Below are positions 36,188 to 45,295 of a stretch of 64,000 bases of DNA, in pieces. Under the pieces are notes generated by a model that was not told where the DNA came from, did not search any database, and saw only the letters and a program-made list of their open reading frames with translations. This DNA comes from Hymenobacter sp. BT188. Lineage in GTDB: Bacteria; Bacteroidota; Bacteroidia; Cytophagales; Hymenobacteraceae. The first letter of the stretch is position 1, and every line of letters starts with the position of its first letter. Location: assembly GCF_014333585.1 (NCBI RefSeq), contig NZ_JACSCW010000004.1, forward strand, positions 62,001 through 126,000. Direction: 5' to 3'. The position numbers and the translations under genes are program-made.

Positions 36188-37948
36188 TCAATACTCGATT
36201 CCCGAGTTACTTTTGCCCCCCAGACGTAGTGCAGCACTTGTATTTTTGCTGGGTGATGGCTGGCTGTCTAAGAACCGTCTTACTTCTGTGAGCTCGGGTC
36301 TGGTGGCGCTTGCAGAGGCCACGGAAAGCAATTGTTGATAATAGCTGCGGGCCTTGCCCATATTGCCAGCCCGCTCGGCCGCAAGCCCGGCGTTATAGAG
36401 CCCATTAAACCGGTTGGGGTGTTTCTGCAAATTGGCCTCGTACGCCGCTAACGCCTCCTCTGGGCGGTTCATCGCTAAAAGCATATCTCCCAGCAACTCA
36501 CGGGCTGGCAGCACTTCGCTGGGCGTGACGGGGTGTTTCTCTGTGCTGTCTTCCAGTGCTGCGGCGCGCCTCATTAGCGCCTCCGCCTCCTCTTGTTTGC
36601 CTTCCTGCCACCGCATCCACGCCTCGCCCATCGTCAGTTGAACATGCACTTGCTGGGCTTTGTACGCGTCTTTCTGCTGTGTCAGGATGTTTTCCAGCCG
36701 TTGCAAGGCATTCCATTCTACTTGAGCGGCTGCCTTGTTATTGGTATGCACGGCACCCAGCAACCGGGTGAAGTGAAGGATGGCCCGCTGCCAGGGAAAC
36801 TGCTCCCACGGAACAAGTGCGCCGGGTACCTCAAACACTGCTGCCTGCTGCCATTGCCGGTTTTCCAGCACATATCGGGCAGGAATAGCCGCATACGCAT
36901 AGGCCACTTTAAAGGAAGTAGGCTCGACGGCGGTGATGGTCTGCAGATAGGTCCATTGCTGCTTGGCGCGCAGATTGTCGCCCTGCTGCAGATAGGCATA
37001 CATAAGGTAATCCAGGCCGTGCAGTTCTTCGTCCCAATGACCTTTTAGGCCCGCTTGCTCGGCATAGCACTGGGCAGCAGCCACAGAGCCGAGATTTGAA
37101 GCTACCGCTTCATTCCAGAGCCCCAGGCGGGTAAAAATATGCGAGGGCATGTGCAAGGCATGGGCTGAAGACGGCGCTACCGACGCATATTTGCGCGCCG
37201 AGGGCAAGGCCAGCGGCGCTAGCGCCGGCACATCGTAGGCATGAATGAGGTAATGAATAATACCCGGATGATTGGGGTATTTCGGAGCCAGCGCCGTGAG
37301 CAAGGCGCCGGCCTTTTTAAGCTGGCCAAACGTTTTATCGGCCGGGTCAGCAGCGGCCGTCAGGGCCAGGGCATATAGAATGGTAGCTTCCGGATCGTCG
37401 GGGTACCGGGCGGCCAGCTTTTCCATGGCTTGGGCAAAGCGCAGGCACCGCGGCCGGTGGCCAACCGTCGCCCAATCATGGTAAAAGGTGGCTAAAGCGG
37501 CGATATACGCCGCTTCCTTCGCCGAGGAAGGCGGCAGGGCTTGCGCGATGGCTAGGGCGTTGGCGCCCTTCCGTAGTTCAGCCTCGGAGGGAGGTGTCCA
37601 GAGCGGATGAAACGTGCTCATGGCCACGCCCCAATAAGCCATCGGGCAGGTTGGCTGCTCGCTAATGATAGAGGCAAAGACTTTCTCCGCTTCCTCATAC
37701 TCAAAAGAATGCAGCAGCTTTAGACCTAGGGAAAAATCGGCTTGGGTTTCGGTGCGGCAGGCAATGGGAAAGGTCAGGGAGCCGAACTGCTGGTTCGGTG
37801 GGCCGCAGGTAATGAGCTGGCCGGACCGAAGATTCAGCTCGTTCAACGCCTGGCGCGAGGGCGCAGCTTTCTTCTCCTGGCACGAGCAGCAGAGCAGAAA
37901 AAGCACTAGGCCTGGGACCAACAGGGACTGACGCCAATAGGTTGCCAT
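36188..37948 (-). CDS. TPR-repeat lipoprotein
   Basis: 586 residues. Lipoprotein signal at 1-23 (LVLFLLCCSC). The protein is a series of tetratricopeptide-like helical pairs, clear at FSLGLKLLHSFEYEEAEKVF (about 71-90), CLRFAQAMEKLAARYPDDPE, and near the C-terminus PEEALAAYEANLQKHPNRFNG and LYNAGLAAERAGNMGKARSY. It matches the pattern of tetratricopeptide proteins that occur alone in Cytophagales. No catalytic motif is seen, though HALHMPSHIFTRLGLWNEA is a conserved-looking core with several His. Its stop region overlaps a C-run motif (36215). Confidence 0.8.
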   Translation of the reverse strand: MATYWRQSLLVPGLVLFLLCCSCQEKKAAPSRQALNELNLRSGQLITCGPPNQQFGSLTFPIACRTETQADFSLGLKLLHSFEYEEAEKVFASIISEQPTCPMAYWGVAMSTFHPLWTPPSEAELRKGANALAIAQALPPSSAKEAAYIAALATFYHDWATVGHRPRCLRFAQAMEKLAARYPDDPEATILYALALTAAADPADKTFGQLKKAGALLTALAPKYPNHPGIIHYLIHAYDVPALAPLALPSARKYASVAPSSAHALHMPSHIFTRLGLWNEAVASNLGSVAAAQCYAEQAGLKGHWDEELHGLDYLMYAYLQQGDNLRAKQQWTYLQTITAVEPTSFKVAYAYAAIPARYVLENRQWQQAAVFEVPGALVPWEQFPWQRAILHFTRLLGAVHTNNKAAAQVEWNALQRLENILTQQKDAYKAQQVHVQLTMGEAWMRWQEGKQEEAEALMRRAAALEDSTEKHPVTPSEVLPARELLGDMLLAMNRPEEALAAYEANLQKHPNRFNGLYNAGLAAERAGNMGKARSYYQQLLSVASASATRPELTEVRRFLDSQPSPSKNTSAALRLGGKSNSGIEY

Positions 37949-38145
37949 GTGCTGCTCCGGTGTTAAGGTGGACTAAGTAAGCCTTACATCTGCACTGTTT
38001 GTAGCCTTTGGATACTAGGCCCTGCCTGCGGATTGACTAAGGGTGAAAATACACAAATCCTTTGCAGGATATGGTAGATATCGATTTTGTGCACATTTGC
38101 AAACCCGCCAACGACTGGCCAGCGTTGATGGCGCGGCAGTTAGAG

Positions 38146-38192
38146 TAAAAGCCCCCCACGGGTAGAACTGCCGTTCGTGGGGGGCTTTTTTA
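38146..38192. terminator. Terminator with C-run motif arms
   Basis: TAAAAGCCCCCCACGG pairs with CCGTTCGTGGGGGGCTTTTTTA across a short loop. It lies downstream of the histidine kinase gene on the minus strand. Confidence 0.9.
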
Positions 38193-38343
38193 GCTTGAGG
38201 AAGCTCACTGATTTGTGCCGCCTTGCTTTCGCTGCCATCTCTAAGCGGCTTCGCTAGCTAGTGGGCTGGCGACAGGATGAACGTCCTGCTTATCAGAAAG
38301 GCAAACCAAAGCTTAATCATATTCCTTGTCCCCGCTCCATTAT

Positions 38344-40512
38344 CTACACAGGCAGGCTGATGCAAAATGTACTGCCCGAACCCTCGCGGCTCTCGACGGT
38401 GAGCGTGCCGCCGTGGCCTTGGGTGATAATTTCGTAGGAAAGAGAAAGGCCCAGGCCGGTGCCTTCGCCCGCGGGCTTGGTGGTAAAAAAGGGCTGAAAT
38501 ATCTTTTCCTTCACGCTCTCAGGTATGCCAGTGCCGTTATCCTGCACCTGTATTTTTACTTGGTTGCCCGTATGGCAGGTCCTGATGCCTACTGTAGGTA
38601 TGTAGCCAGCTTCGCCTTGCTGCTGGCGCTGGCGCACGGCATAAAAGGCGTTGGTCAGCAGGTTGAGCAGCACCCGTCCCAGGTCCGAACCTACGGCGGT
38701 TATCAGGGGCAAATCGGGGGAAAAGTTCGTGTCTAGCGTAGCGTTGAAGGTTTTGTCCTTGGCCCTCAAGCCTTGATATGCTAAGTGCAGATATTCCTCG
38801 CACAGCGCGTTCACATCGGTGGGCTGACGCTCGCCGGTGCTGGCGCGGGCGTGCTCCAGCATGCCCCGTACAATGCTGGCCGCTCGCTGCCCGTGCTGCG
38901 TAATCTTGACCTGGTTTTCGCCTAAGTTGCTTAACAACTCAGATAAGGCCCCTTTTTGGGGAACTGGGTAAGTGGAATTGGCCACCACTTCCTGGGCTTC
39001 GTGACACAGCTCGGTGCTCACGTCGGCAAAGTTGGTGACGAAGTTGAGCGGGTTCTGAATCTCGTGAGCAATGCCGGCGGTCAACTCTCCCAGGCTGGCC
39101 ATTTTCTCTCGCTGCACCAGTTGCGCTTGCGTGGTGCGCAATTCCGTGAGGGAGCGTTGCAAAGCGGCCGTGCGCTGCTGTACCTGCTGCTCCAGTGTCT
39201 CATTTTGCTGGGCCAGCAGCGCTTGCTTCTCTTGCTCCTGGGCCAGGGTTTGCGCCGACAGTTGCTTTACCTCGTTCAGCTTGAGTTGCAGCAACTGGCT
39301 ATCCAAAGCAAACTCGCGGGCCAGAAACAAGGAGATGCCCAGCGCCGGCGGCAGGTAGATCAGCGGAAAAAAAAAGTTTTCCAGGACCATGGAGAATTCC
39401 ACCTTTGCCACAATCAGACTGGCAAATAATAGCGCAAACATCAGCCCGATGGCAAAGCCCGTCGCGATGATCCAGGCGCCGCGCTGCCGCTGCTGCAGTG
39501 CCCGCACCGTCAGGCGTAGCTGCTCCGCCGTGGCCAGGACCACAAACGTTAAGTAAGTGAGAAAGCTGACCGAGGAGAATAAGTTGAATTGATGAAACAG
39601 CAATAACACGATTAAGCAGCCCCACAAGCCGAAGTAGATCCAGCCTAAGCGAAAGTTGAACAAGGCATATAATGCCCGGGCCGCCCACATACTACCGAGG
39701 AAAAAGAGGGTGAAAGTGACGCTGCTCAACACCAGGGCCGGAATCAGCGACAAACGCAGGGTGCTGCCATAATAAACTCCTAGCGAGGCCAAAGTCAGAG
39801 ACAGAGCGTAGCGCGCGAAGTAACGGTTGGCAAGCTGGGCGGGGTTGTAGTGAAAGAAAGCAAAGTGCAGGAGCATAAGTAGCCCAAAAATGCCCCCCAC
39901 GACATAAAAAATAGTTCGGTTTACCTCCTGCTCCGCATACCACGCCATCATTTGCGACACCGTCCGCAATCGTACCCGAAGCAGGGAATTTTCGTCGGCA
40001 CCTAACTGAAACGGGGGCGTCCACACCACCATCCGGATGGCAATCACCTGTTCGGCCGAGCCGGCATCTATCGGCATCTCTACCGGGTTAGGGTTGATGA
40101 CTCCGGGCGTGGCCTGGCTGGGAACGGGGTGAAGCGTGCCCTGGCGCTGCACGAGCCGACCATTGCAGTACATCTCCATTGCTCCCAATTGGCCAACCTG
40201 CACCATCAGCGCCCGCTGGCGTAGGCTGTCGCTGAGGCGAAAGCGTAGGCGCAGCCAGTTGATGCCGTTCTGCAAGCGAGGGGCCAGCTCCCGCTGGGGT
40301 CTAGTAGGACTGATCGTATCCCAACGGCTGTCATCGAAATCAGGCTTGGCCCAGGCCGGATCATCGCCCACGTGGTAGCGCCAGCCCTTGTCGAGCAACA
40401 GCCCCTTCGTTGGCAAGCTATTGATCACCAATACGGTGTCGGTGGTCTGGGGCGCGGCTCTGGCCGCGGCGGGAAGCATCCACAGGAAGGTGAGCAGCAA
40501 CAAGTAGCGCAT
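38344..40512 (-). CDS. Sensor histidine kinase with 7TM-DISM-type sensor
   Basis: 722 residues from the ATG at 40510-40512. Signal peptide, then a periplasmic jelly-roll (GWRYHVGDDPAWAKPDFDDS, about 43-62, and GINWLRLRFRL), seven membrane helices (about 195-400), a coiled coil (LAQEQEKQALLAQQNETLEQ), then HisKA with LGELTAGIAHEIQNPLNF (phospho-His about residue 480) and HATPase with NLLTNAFYAV, DNGTGIP and GTGLGLSLSY. It probably senses a sugar outside the membrane. It lies 183 bp behind the deoxysugar cluster, so it may regulate it. No response regulator adjoins. Confidence 0.88.
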   Translation of the reverse strand: MRYLLLLTFLWMLPAAARAAPQTTDTVLVINSLPTKGLLLDKGWRYHVGDDPAWAKPDFDDSRWDTISPTRPQRELAPRLQNGINWLRLRFRLSDSLRQRALMVQVGQLGAMEMYCNGRLVQRQGTLHPVPSQATPGVINPNPVEMPIDAGSAEQVIAIRMVVWTPPFQLGADENSLLRVRLRTVSQMMAWYAEQEVNRTIFYVVGGIFGLLMLLHFAFFHYNPAQLANRYFARYALSLTLASLGVYYGSTLRLSLIPALVLSSVTFTLFFLGSMWAARALYALFNFRLGWIYFGLWGCLIVLLLFHQFNLFSSVSFLTYLTFVVLATAEQLRLTVRALQQRQRGAWIIATGFAIGLMFALLFASLIVAKVEFSMVLENFFFPLIYLPPALGISLFLAREFALDSQLLQLKLNEVKQLSAQTLAQEQEKQALLAQQNETLEQQVQQRTAALQRSLTELRTTQAQLVQREKMASLGELTAGIAHEIQNPLNFVTNFADVSTELCHEAQEVVANSTYPVPQKGALSELLSNLGENQVKITQHGQRAASIVRGMLEHARASTGERQPTDVNALCEEYLHLAYQGLRAKDKTFNATLDTNFSPDLPLITAVGSDLGRVLLNLLTNAFYAVRQRQQQGEAGYIPTVGIRTCHTGNQVKIQVQDNGTGIPESVKEKIFQPFFTTKPAGEGTGLGLSLSYEIITQGHGGTLTVESREGSGSTFCISLPV

Positions 40513-40695
40513 AGGAGCAGTCGTCACACCCCACGAGCCGCCTCTGGTGAGTGGGATTAATCCTAGTGAAAATACTAACTTAGAATAGCAAGCTACTAAT
40601 AAACGCGGATCGAGCCAGCAGAATTTTCGGTACCCGGAAGGAGTCCTTCGCCAGCTAATTTGCCCCCAGGCATGCAGCGTATTTGTCAGGTGGAA

Positions 40696-41484
40696 TCAGG
40701 CGTTGGCCAGCGCCCGGTCGAGGTGCACGTAGCCGCCATCGACGTGCAGAATCTGGCCCGTAGTGTGGCTGCTACGGCGGGAGAGCAGGAAGGCGGTTGT
40801 GTTGGCAATTTCTTCGGCCGTAGTCATGCGGTTTTCCAGCGGAATCTTGCTGGTGATTTCGCGCAACTTTTCCGCCGGATTGGGCAGCGTCTGAATCCAA
40901 CTTTCGTACTGCGGCGTCCAGCATTCCGCCACTACTACGGCGTTTACGCGAATGCCGTATTTGAGCATTTCCACGGCCCATTCGCGGGTAAGGGCGTTGC
41001 GACCGCCATTGGCGGCGGCGTAAGCGGAGGTGTTGCCTTGCCCGGTTTCGGCCGTTTTCGAGCTGATATTCACAATCGCGCCTTTCGTCTTTTTTAGCTC
41101 CGGCAAAGCATGATGGGCCATCAGGTAGTAATGCACCAAGTTGCGGTGCAGACTCTGCATGAACCCTTCGTAGGTGCCGTTTTCCAGCCCTACGCCATCA
41201 TTTACGCCAGCGTTATTCACCAGCCCATCAATTCGTCCGAAGTGTGCCACGACGGCCTGTACGGCTTTTTCGCAGTCTGTGGGTTCCGTCAATTCGGCCG
41301 CTACCTGCCAGGATTTGCCCCCCGCCGCCAAAATTTCCGCAACCATCTGACGATTGTCTTCCTCGTTGCGCCCCACGATGACGGGAATGGCACCTTCGTC
41401 GGCTAGCACCTGCGCGATGCCCGCGCCAATGCCCTTTGCGCCGCCGGTAACCAGGATAATCTTATCAGCCAGGTACAAGTCCAT
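40696..41484 (-). CDS. SDR oxidoreductase, probable L-fucose (deoxysugar) dehydrogenase
   Basis: 262 residues. Cofactor motif VTGGAKGIGAGIA (12-24), NNAGVND (90-96), catalytic Ser near 141 and Tyr155. Oddity: the catalytic Y-x-x-x-K reads YAAAN, with Asn at 159 where Lys is expected, in an otherwise intact Rossmann core (TSAYAAANGGRNALTREWA). In comparable clusters the first step is oxidation of L-fucose to its 1,5-lactone, and this is the best candidate. It could also act on a related sugar. Last gene of a minus-strand six-gene run. Confidence 0.75.
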   Translation of the reverse strand: MDLYLADKIILVTGGAKGIGAGIAQVLADEGAIPVIVGRNEEDNRQMVAEILAAGGKSWQVAAELTEPTDCEKAVQAVVAHFGRIDGLVNNAGVNDGVGLENGTYEGFMQSLHRNLVHYYLMAHHALPELKKTKGAIVNISSKTAETGQGNTSAYAAANGGRNALTREWAVEMLKYGIRVNAVVVAECWTPQYESWIQTLPNPAEKLREITSKIPLENRMTTAEEIANTTAFLLSRRSSHTTGQILHVDGGYVHLDRALANA

Positions 41485-41493
41485 GAGGTAGGG

Positions 41494-42324
41494 TTAGAGG
41501 TTGTAAAAGGAAACCGCGTTGTCGCCCCAAAACCGGGCTTGCTCCGTGGGTGAGAAGGCAGCCAGATAATCATCCAGCAGGCTTACCGTGCGACTGTAGC
41601 CACCCGCCACTTCGCACACCGGCCAGTCCGAGCCAAACAAAACGCGCTTCGGCCCGAAAGCGTCAAAAACTACATCGAGATAAGGCCGAAAATCAATCGG
41701 TTGCCACCGCTGCCAGTCGGCCTCGGTCAGCAAACCTGAGACTTTGCACACCACATTTTCGTGGGCGGCCAGCATCTGCAAATCTCGCCGCCACGGCTCA
41801 GTTTCACCAGATTTTATGCCCGGCTTGGCTATATGATCGAGCACGAAAGTTTGCTTCGGGAAAGCTCCGGCCAATTCGGCGGCATACAGTAGCTGATCGG
41901 AGAGGATGAGTAAGTCGTAGGTGAAGCCGTACTGGCCCAAAGCCGCAATGCCGCGCCGGAATTCCGGCCGTAGCATTAGTGCCTGATCAGCCTCGCCCTG
42001 AAGTATGTGCCGAAAGCCTTTAAGCTTCGCAAACTGGCGGTAGTAAGCCAAGCGTTCGTGGATGTTGTTGGCCCGCAAATCTACCCAGCCAACCACGCCC
42101 TTGATGAAGTCATGCTCGGCCGCCAGTGCTAGCAGAAAATCCGTTTCCGCTTCCGACTGCGCGGCCTGCACTGCCACGCAGCCGTCGAAGCCGTGGCGCT
42201 GGAATAGGGAATGCGACTCGGGGGGCAAAAAATCGCGCCGAAGCTGGGCCATCTCGTCGGTAATCCAGGCATCGCGCGCGGGCTCAAAGTGCCAGAAATG
42301 CTGGTGAGCGTCAATTCTGGCCAT
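41494..42324 (-). CDS. Amidohydrolase family lactonase (L-fuconolactonase type)
   Basis: 276 residues. RIDAHQHFWHFEP (3-15) gives the HxH metal site, then GWVDLR, FVLDHIAKPGIKSGE and RVLFGSDWPVCEVAGGY with the terminal Asp. This is the Amidohydro_2 (COG3618) group, where members open L-rhamnono- or L-fucono-lactones. It overlaps the downstream end of the FAH gene by 14 bp, so co-transcription is certain. Fits the second step of non-phosphorylative L-fucose breakdown. Confidence 0.85.
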   Translation of the reverse strand: MARIDAHQHFWHFEPARDAWITDEMAQLRRDFLPPESHSLFQRHGFDGCVAVQAAQSEAETDFLLALAAEHDFIKGVVGWVDLRANNIHERLAYYRQFAKLKGFRHILQGEADQALMLRPEFRRGIAALGQYGFTYDLLILSDQLLYAAELAGAFPKQTFVLDHIAKPGIKSGETEPWRRDLQMLAAHENVVCKVSGLLTEADWQRWQPIDFRPYLDVVFDAFGPKRVLFGSDWPVCEVAGGYSRTVSLLDDYLAAFSPTEQARFWGDNAVSFYNL

Positions 42325-43168
42325 AGGCTTTCAGCACTTGGCGCGAACTTCCCAGGCCGTCGATGCCCAGCTCTACCACGTCGCCGGGCTTCAGGTACAC
42401 CGGCGGATTGAACCCCAGCCCCACACCGGCCGGCGTGCCGGTAGAGATGATGTCGCCGGGCAGCAGGGTCATAAACCGGCTGACGTAGCTGATCAAAAAT
42501 GGGATGTTAAAAATGAGATTGGCCGTGGTGCCGTCCTGCATCATCTGCCCGTTCACCGACAACCACAGCCGCAGATTATTCACGTCGCCTAGTTCGTCGG
42601 GCGTCGCCATAAAAGGGCCCACGGGCGCGAAGGTGTCGCAGCCCTTGCCCTTGTCCCAGGTGCCACTGCGCTCCAACTGAAACTCCCGCTCCGACACGTC
42701 ATTATGCAGAGCATACCCCGCGATGTAGTCGGCCGCGTCGGCTTCTTCCACGTAGGACGCTCGCTTGCCGATAACCACCGCCAGCTCCACTTCCCAGTCG
42801 GTTTTGGTGGAGTTTCTGGGGATGATAATATCGTCATAAGGCCCTGTATACGAGGTGGTGGCCTTCATAAACAGCACCGGCTCGGGAGGGGGAGTGGCAC
42901 CGGTCTCGCGGGCATGGTCTATATAATTCAAGCCAATGCACAGCAGCTTGGAAGGGCGCGCCACAGGTGGGCCGAGCCGCTCCGTATCTGCAATGGGTGC
43001 CAACTGGCCTTCTTTCTTTTGCAAAAATTCGGCTAAACGCTGGAGGCCATTGTTGACAAAAAAGGCTTCGTTGTAATCTTCGCCGAAAGCCGAGACGTCA
43101 ACCTTCTGATCGTGGAGAATGACGCCGGGCTTTTCCTGGCCTGGGGCACCGTAGCGGATTAGTTTCAT
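42311..43168 (-). CDS. Fumarylacetoacetate hydrolase family protein (2,4-diketo-3-deoxy-sugar-acid hydrolase type)
   Basis: 285 residues. LLCIGLNYIDHARETG (about 74-89), DWEVELAVVIG, the metal Glu/Asp in NDVSEREFQ and DIISTGTPAGVGLGF (about 237-251) define the FAH fold. In the diketo route of L-fucose or L-rhamnose breakdown, such enzymes split 2,4-diketo-3-deoxy acid into pyruvate and L-lactate. Position between the two SDR genes and the lactonase supports this. Confidence 0.85.
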   Translation of the reverse strand: MKLIRYGAPGQEKPGVILHDQKVDVSAFGEDYNEAFFVNNGLQRLAEFLQKKEGQLAPIADTERLGPPVARPSKLLCIGLNYIDHARETGATPPPEPVLFMKATTSYTGPYDDIIIPRNSTKTDWEVELAVVIGKRASYVEEADAADYIAGYALHNDVSEREFQLERSGTWDKGKGCDTFAPVGPFMATPDELGDVNNLRLWLSVNGQMMQDGTTANLIFNIPFLISYVSRFMTLLPGDIISTGTPAGVGLGFNPPVYLKPGDVVELGIDGLGSSRQVLKAYGQN

Positions 43169-43201
43169 AGGGGCGCTGGGGGGCTGTTTTAAGCTTGGTA
43201 A

Positions 43202-43966
43202 TTAACTATTTAACGTGATAAAACCGCCGTCGATGGGGTAGTCGCAGCCGGTGATGAAACCGGCTTCCGTTGAGCATAGGTACAAAGCCAAGGCGGCCAC
43301 TTCGGCGGGCTCGCCCATGCGGCCAATGGGCTGGCTTTGCGAAAGTTTAGCGAATATCTCCGCCTCTTGGCCAGCGTAGTTTTGGGCAATGAAGCCATCG
43401 ACGAAGGGCGTGTGCACTCGGGCGGGCGAGATACTGTTGCAGCGGATATTGCTGGAAAGGTAGTCGCGGGCTACGGAAAGCGTCATGGCAAAAATGGCCC
43501 CCTTGCTCATGGAATACGCAAAGCGGTCAGTGAGGCCTACGTGGGCGGCAATGGACGCCATGTTCACGATGACACCTCCACCTTGCGCTTTCATCAGGGG
43601 CACGGCGGCAAACAGGCAGTTGTAAGCGCCCTTCACGTTTACCTGGTACACGCGGTCAAAATCCGTTTCGGAGGTATTTCCCACGTTGCCCACGTGCGCA
43701 ATGCCGGCATTATTAACCAGAATATCGACGCGGCCGATGCGCTGGAAAATGTCAACAATCTGCGCCTGCTGACTGACATTGGCCCCGTAAGCGTGGGCTT
43801 GGCCGCCGCTGGCTTGTATTTGCTGAGTCGTTTGTTGGCCGGCTGCTTCGTCGCGGTCGAGGATGTGCACTTCGGCCCCTTGGCGCGCAAACAGCAGCGA
43901 AATGGCTTGGCCAATACCGCTGCCACCGCCCGTAACGACGGCATGTTTTCCGGTTAAATCGAACAT
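43202..43966 (-). CDS. SDR oxidoreductase, probable 2-keto-3-deoxy-L-fuconate 4-dehydrogenase
   Basis: 254 residues with a full SDR set: VTGGGSGIGQA (11-21), NNAGIAH (85-91), Ser138, Tyr151, Lys155 (YSMSK). The C-terminus DYPIDGGFITL is a usual SDR ending. In the diketo pathway an SDR makes 2,4-diketo-3-deoxy acid for the FAH-type hydrolase next to it. It starts 3 bp after the FucP stop, so it is tightly coupled. Confidence 0.8.
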   Translation of the reverse strand: MFDLTGKHAVVTGGGSGIGQAISLLFARQGAEVHILDRDEAAGQQTTQQIQASGGQAHAYGANVSQQAQIVDIFQRIGRVDILVNNAGIAHVGNVGNTSETDFDRVYQVNVKGAYNCLFAAVPLMKAQGGGVIVNMASIAAHVGLTDRFAYSMSKGAIFAMTLSVARDYLSSNIRCNSISPARVHTPFVDGFIAQNYAGQEAEIFAKLSQSQPIGRMGEPAEVAALALYLCSTEAGFITGCDYPIDGGFITLNS

Positions 43967-43969
43967 AGA

Positions 43970-45223
43970 TTAATGGGCTGTAACGAGCTGTACGTGCTTG
44001 ACGCGCGCATTTTTGAGCGCAAAATAAAAGACCACCAGAAAGCAAAAGGCGGGCACCAGATAAGCCGTCTGAATGGTGCTCATATCCGACACCCGACCCA
44101 TGAGCACGGGGAATACTGCGCCGCCTACGATGGCCATGATCACCAGCGAGGAGCCTTCCTTGGTTTTGCCCCCCAGGCCGCGAATGCTCAGCGAGAAAAT
44201 AGTAGGGAACATGATCGACATGAAAAATTCAACTCCCATAAGAGCGTACACCGAGAATTTGCCCGGCAGAATGACGGCCAGCAACACCAGGAAAAAGTTG
44301 AGCAAACTATACACCGCCAGCAGGCGCGGCGCCGGAATATAGCGCATCAGAAAGGTGCCCATAAAGCGCCCGATCATAAAGCCCAGCAGCGCCGCCGCCA
44401 AATACTGAGCCGCCGCCTTCTCCCCGATACCAGCCACCTGCTGGGAAAACCGGATGAAAAAGCTGCTCACGCACACCTGCGCGCCGATGTAGAAAAATTG
44501 CGCCAATACCCCCAGGAGTAAGTTTTTCTCCCGCAGCAGGGGGTGGCTGGCTTCTGCTCCGCGGTCTTCCTCCACGATGTCGGGCAGGCGGGTGAAGTAG
44601 AGGAGCAGGGCCACCAGCAGCACTACGCCGCCGATGAGCAGGTAGGGCACCTGCACCGTGGCCGCTTCGGCATTCAGGTAGGCATCCAGCTGCCCGCCCG
44701 ACATACTGGCTTCTTCCGCGGCGGAAAGCGTGTTGCCCGATAAGATGAACATGCCCCCCAGAAAAGGCGCCAGCGTAGCCGCCAGGCCGTTAAACGACTG
44801 CGCGAAGTTGAGGCGCTGGGTGGCGCTTTCCTCGTCGCCGAGCACGGTGATATACGGGTTGGCGGCCGTTTCCAGGAACGTTAGTCCGCAGGCAATTACA
44901 AACAGAGCCACCAGGAAAAAGGGGTAGGAGCGGGCCGCCGCCGCGGGATAAAACAGAAAAGCCCCCCCGGCAAACAGCAGCAGTCCCAGCAGGATACCAC
45001 CCTTGTAACCAAAGCGTTTCATAAACTGCCCGGCAGGAATGGCCAGCAGAAAATACGCGATGTAAGACGCCGAATCAATCAGGGCCGACTGGGCATCCGT
45101 GAGCTGGCAGGCTTTCTTGAGGTGCGGAATTAGAATGGGGTTCAGATGAAGAGCAAAGCCCCACAGAAAGAACAGCGACGTAATCAGACCAACAGCGAAC
45201 AGACTCTTGCGGGCAGTAGTCAT
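43970..45223 (-). CDS. fucP: FucP-type sugar:H+ symporter (MFS)
   Basis: 417 residues, twelve membrane helices. FFLWGFALHLNPILIPHLKK (about 18-37), GQFMKRFGYKGGILLGL and ETAANPYITVLGDEESATQRLNFAQ are diagnostic of the FucP (FHS) subfamily, importing L-fucose or related sugars with protons. Glu and Asn positions in the helix 4-5 region are present. It supplies the sugar for the downstream enzymes. Confidence 0.9.
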   Translation of the reverse strand: MTTARKSLFAVGLITSLFFLWGFALHLNPILIPHLKKACQLTDAQSALIDSASYIAYFLLAIPAGQFMKRFGYKGGILLGLLLFAGGAFLFYPAAAARSYPFFLVALFVIACGLTFLETAANPYITVLGDEESATQRLNFAQSFNGLAATLAPFLGGMFILSGNTLSAAEEASMSGGQLDAYLNAEAATVQVPYLLIGGVVLLVALLLYFTRLPDIVEEDRGAEASHPLLREKNLLLGVLAQFFYIGAQVCVSSFFIRFSQQVAGIGEKAAAQYLAAALLGFMIGRFMGTFLMRYIPAPRLLAVYSLLNFFLVLLAVILPGKFSVYALMGVEFFMSIMFPTIFSLSIRGLGGKTKEGSSLVIMAIVGGAVFPVLMGRVSDMSTIQTAYLVPAFCFLVVFYFALKNARVKHVQLVTAH

Positions 45224-45295
45224 GGAGTGGGCTTTGAATGGAGAAGAATACAGGTTCAGGTTGTGATAAATGGCGATTTAATCAATTGGCTAAAG

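Noticed and set aside
43337..43957. 206-residue open frame on the plus strand
   Set aside because: Opposite the second SDR gene, no recognisable motifs.
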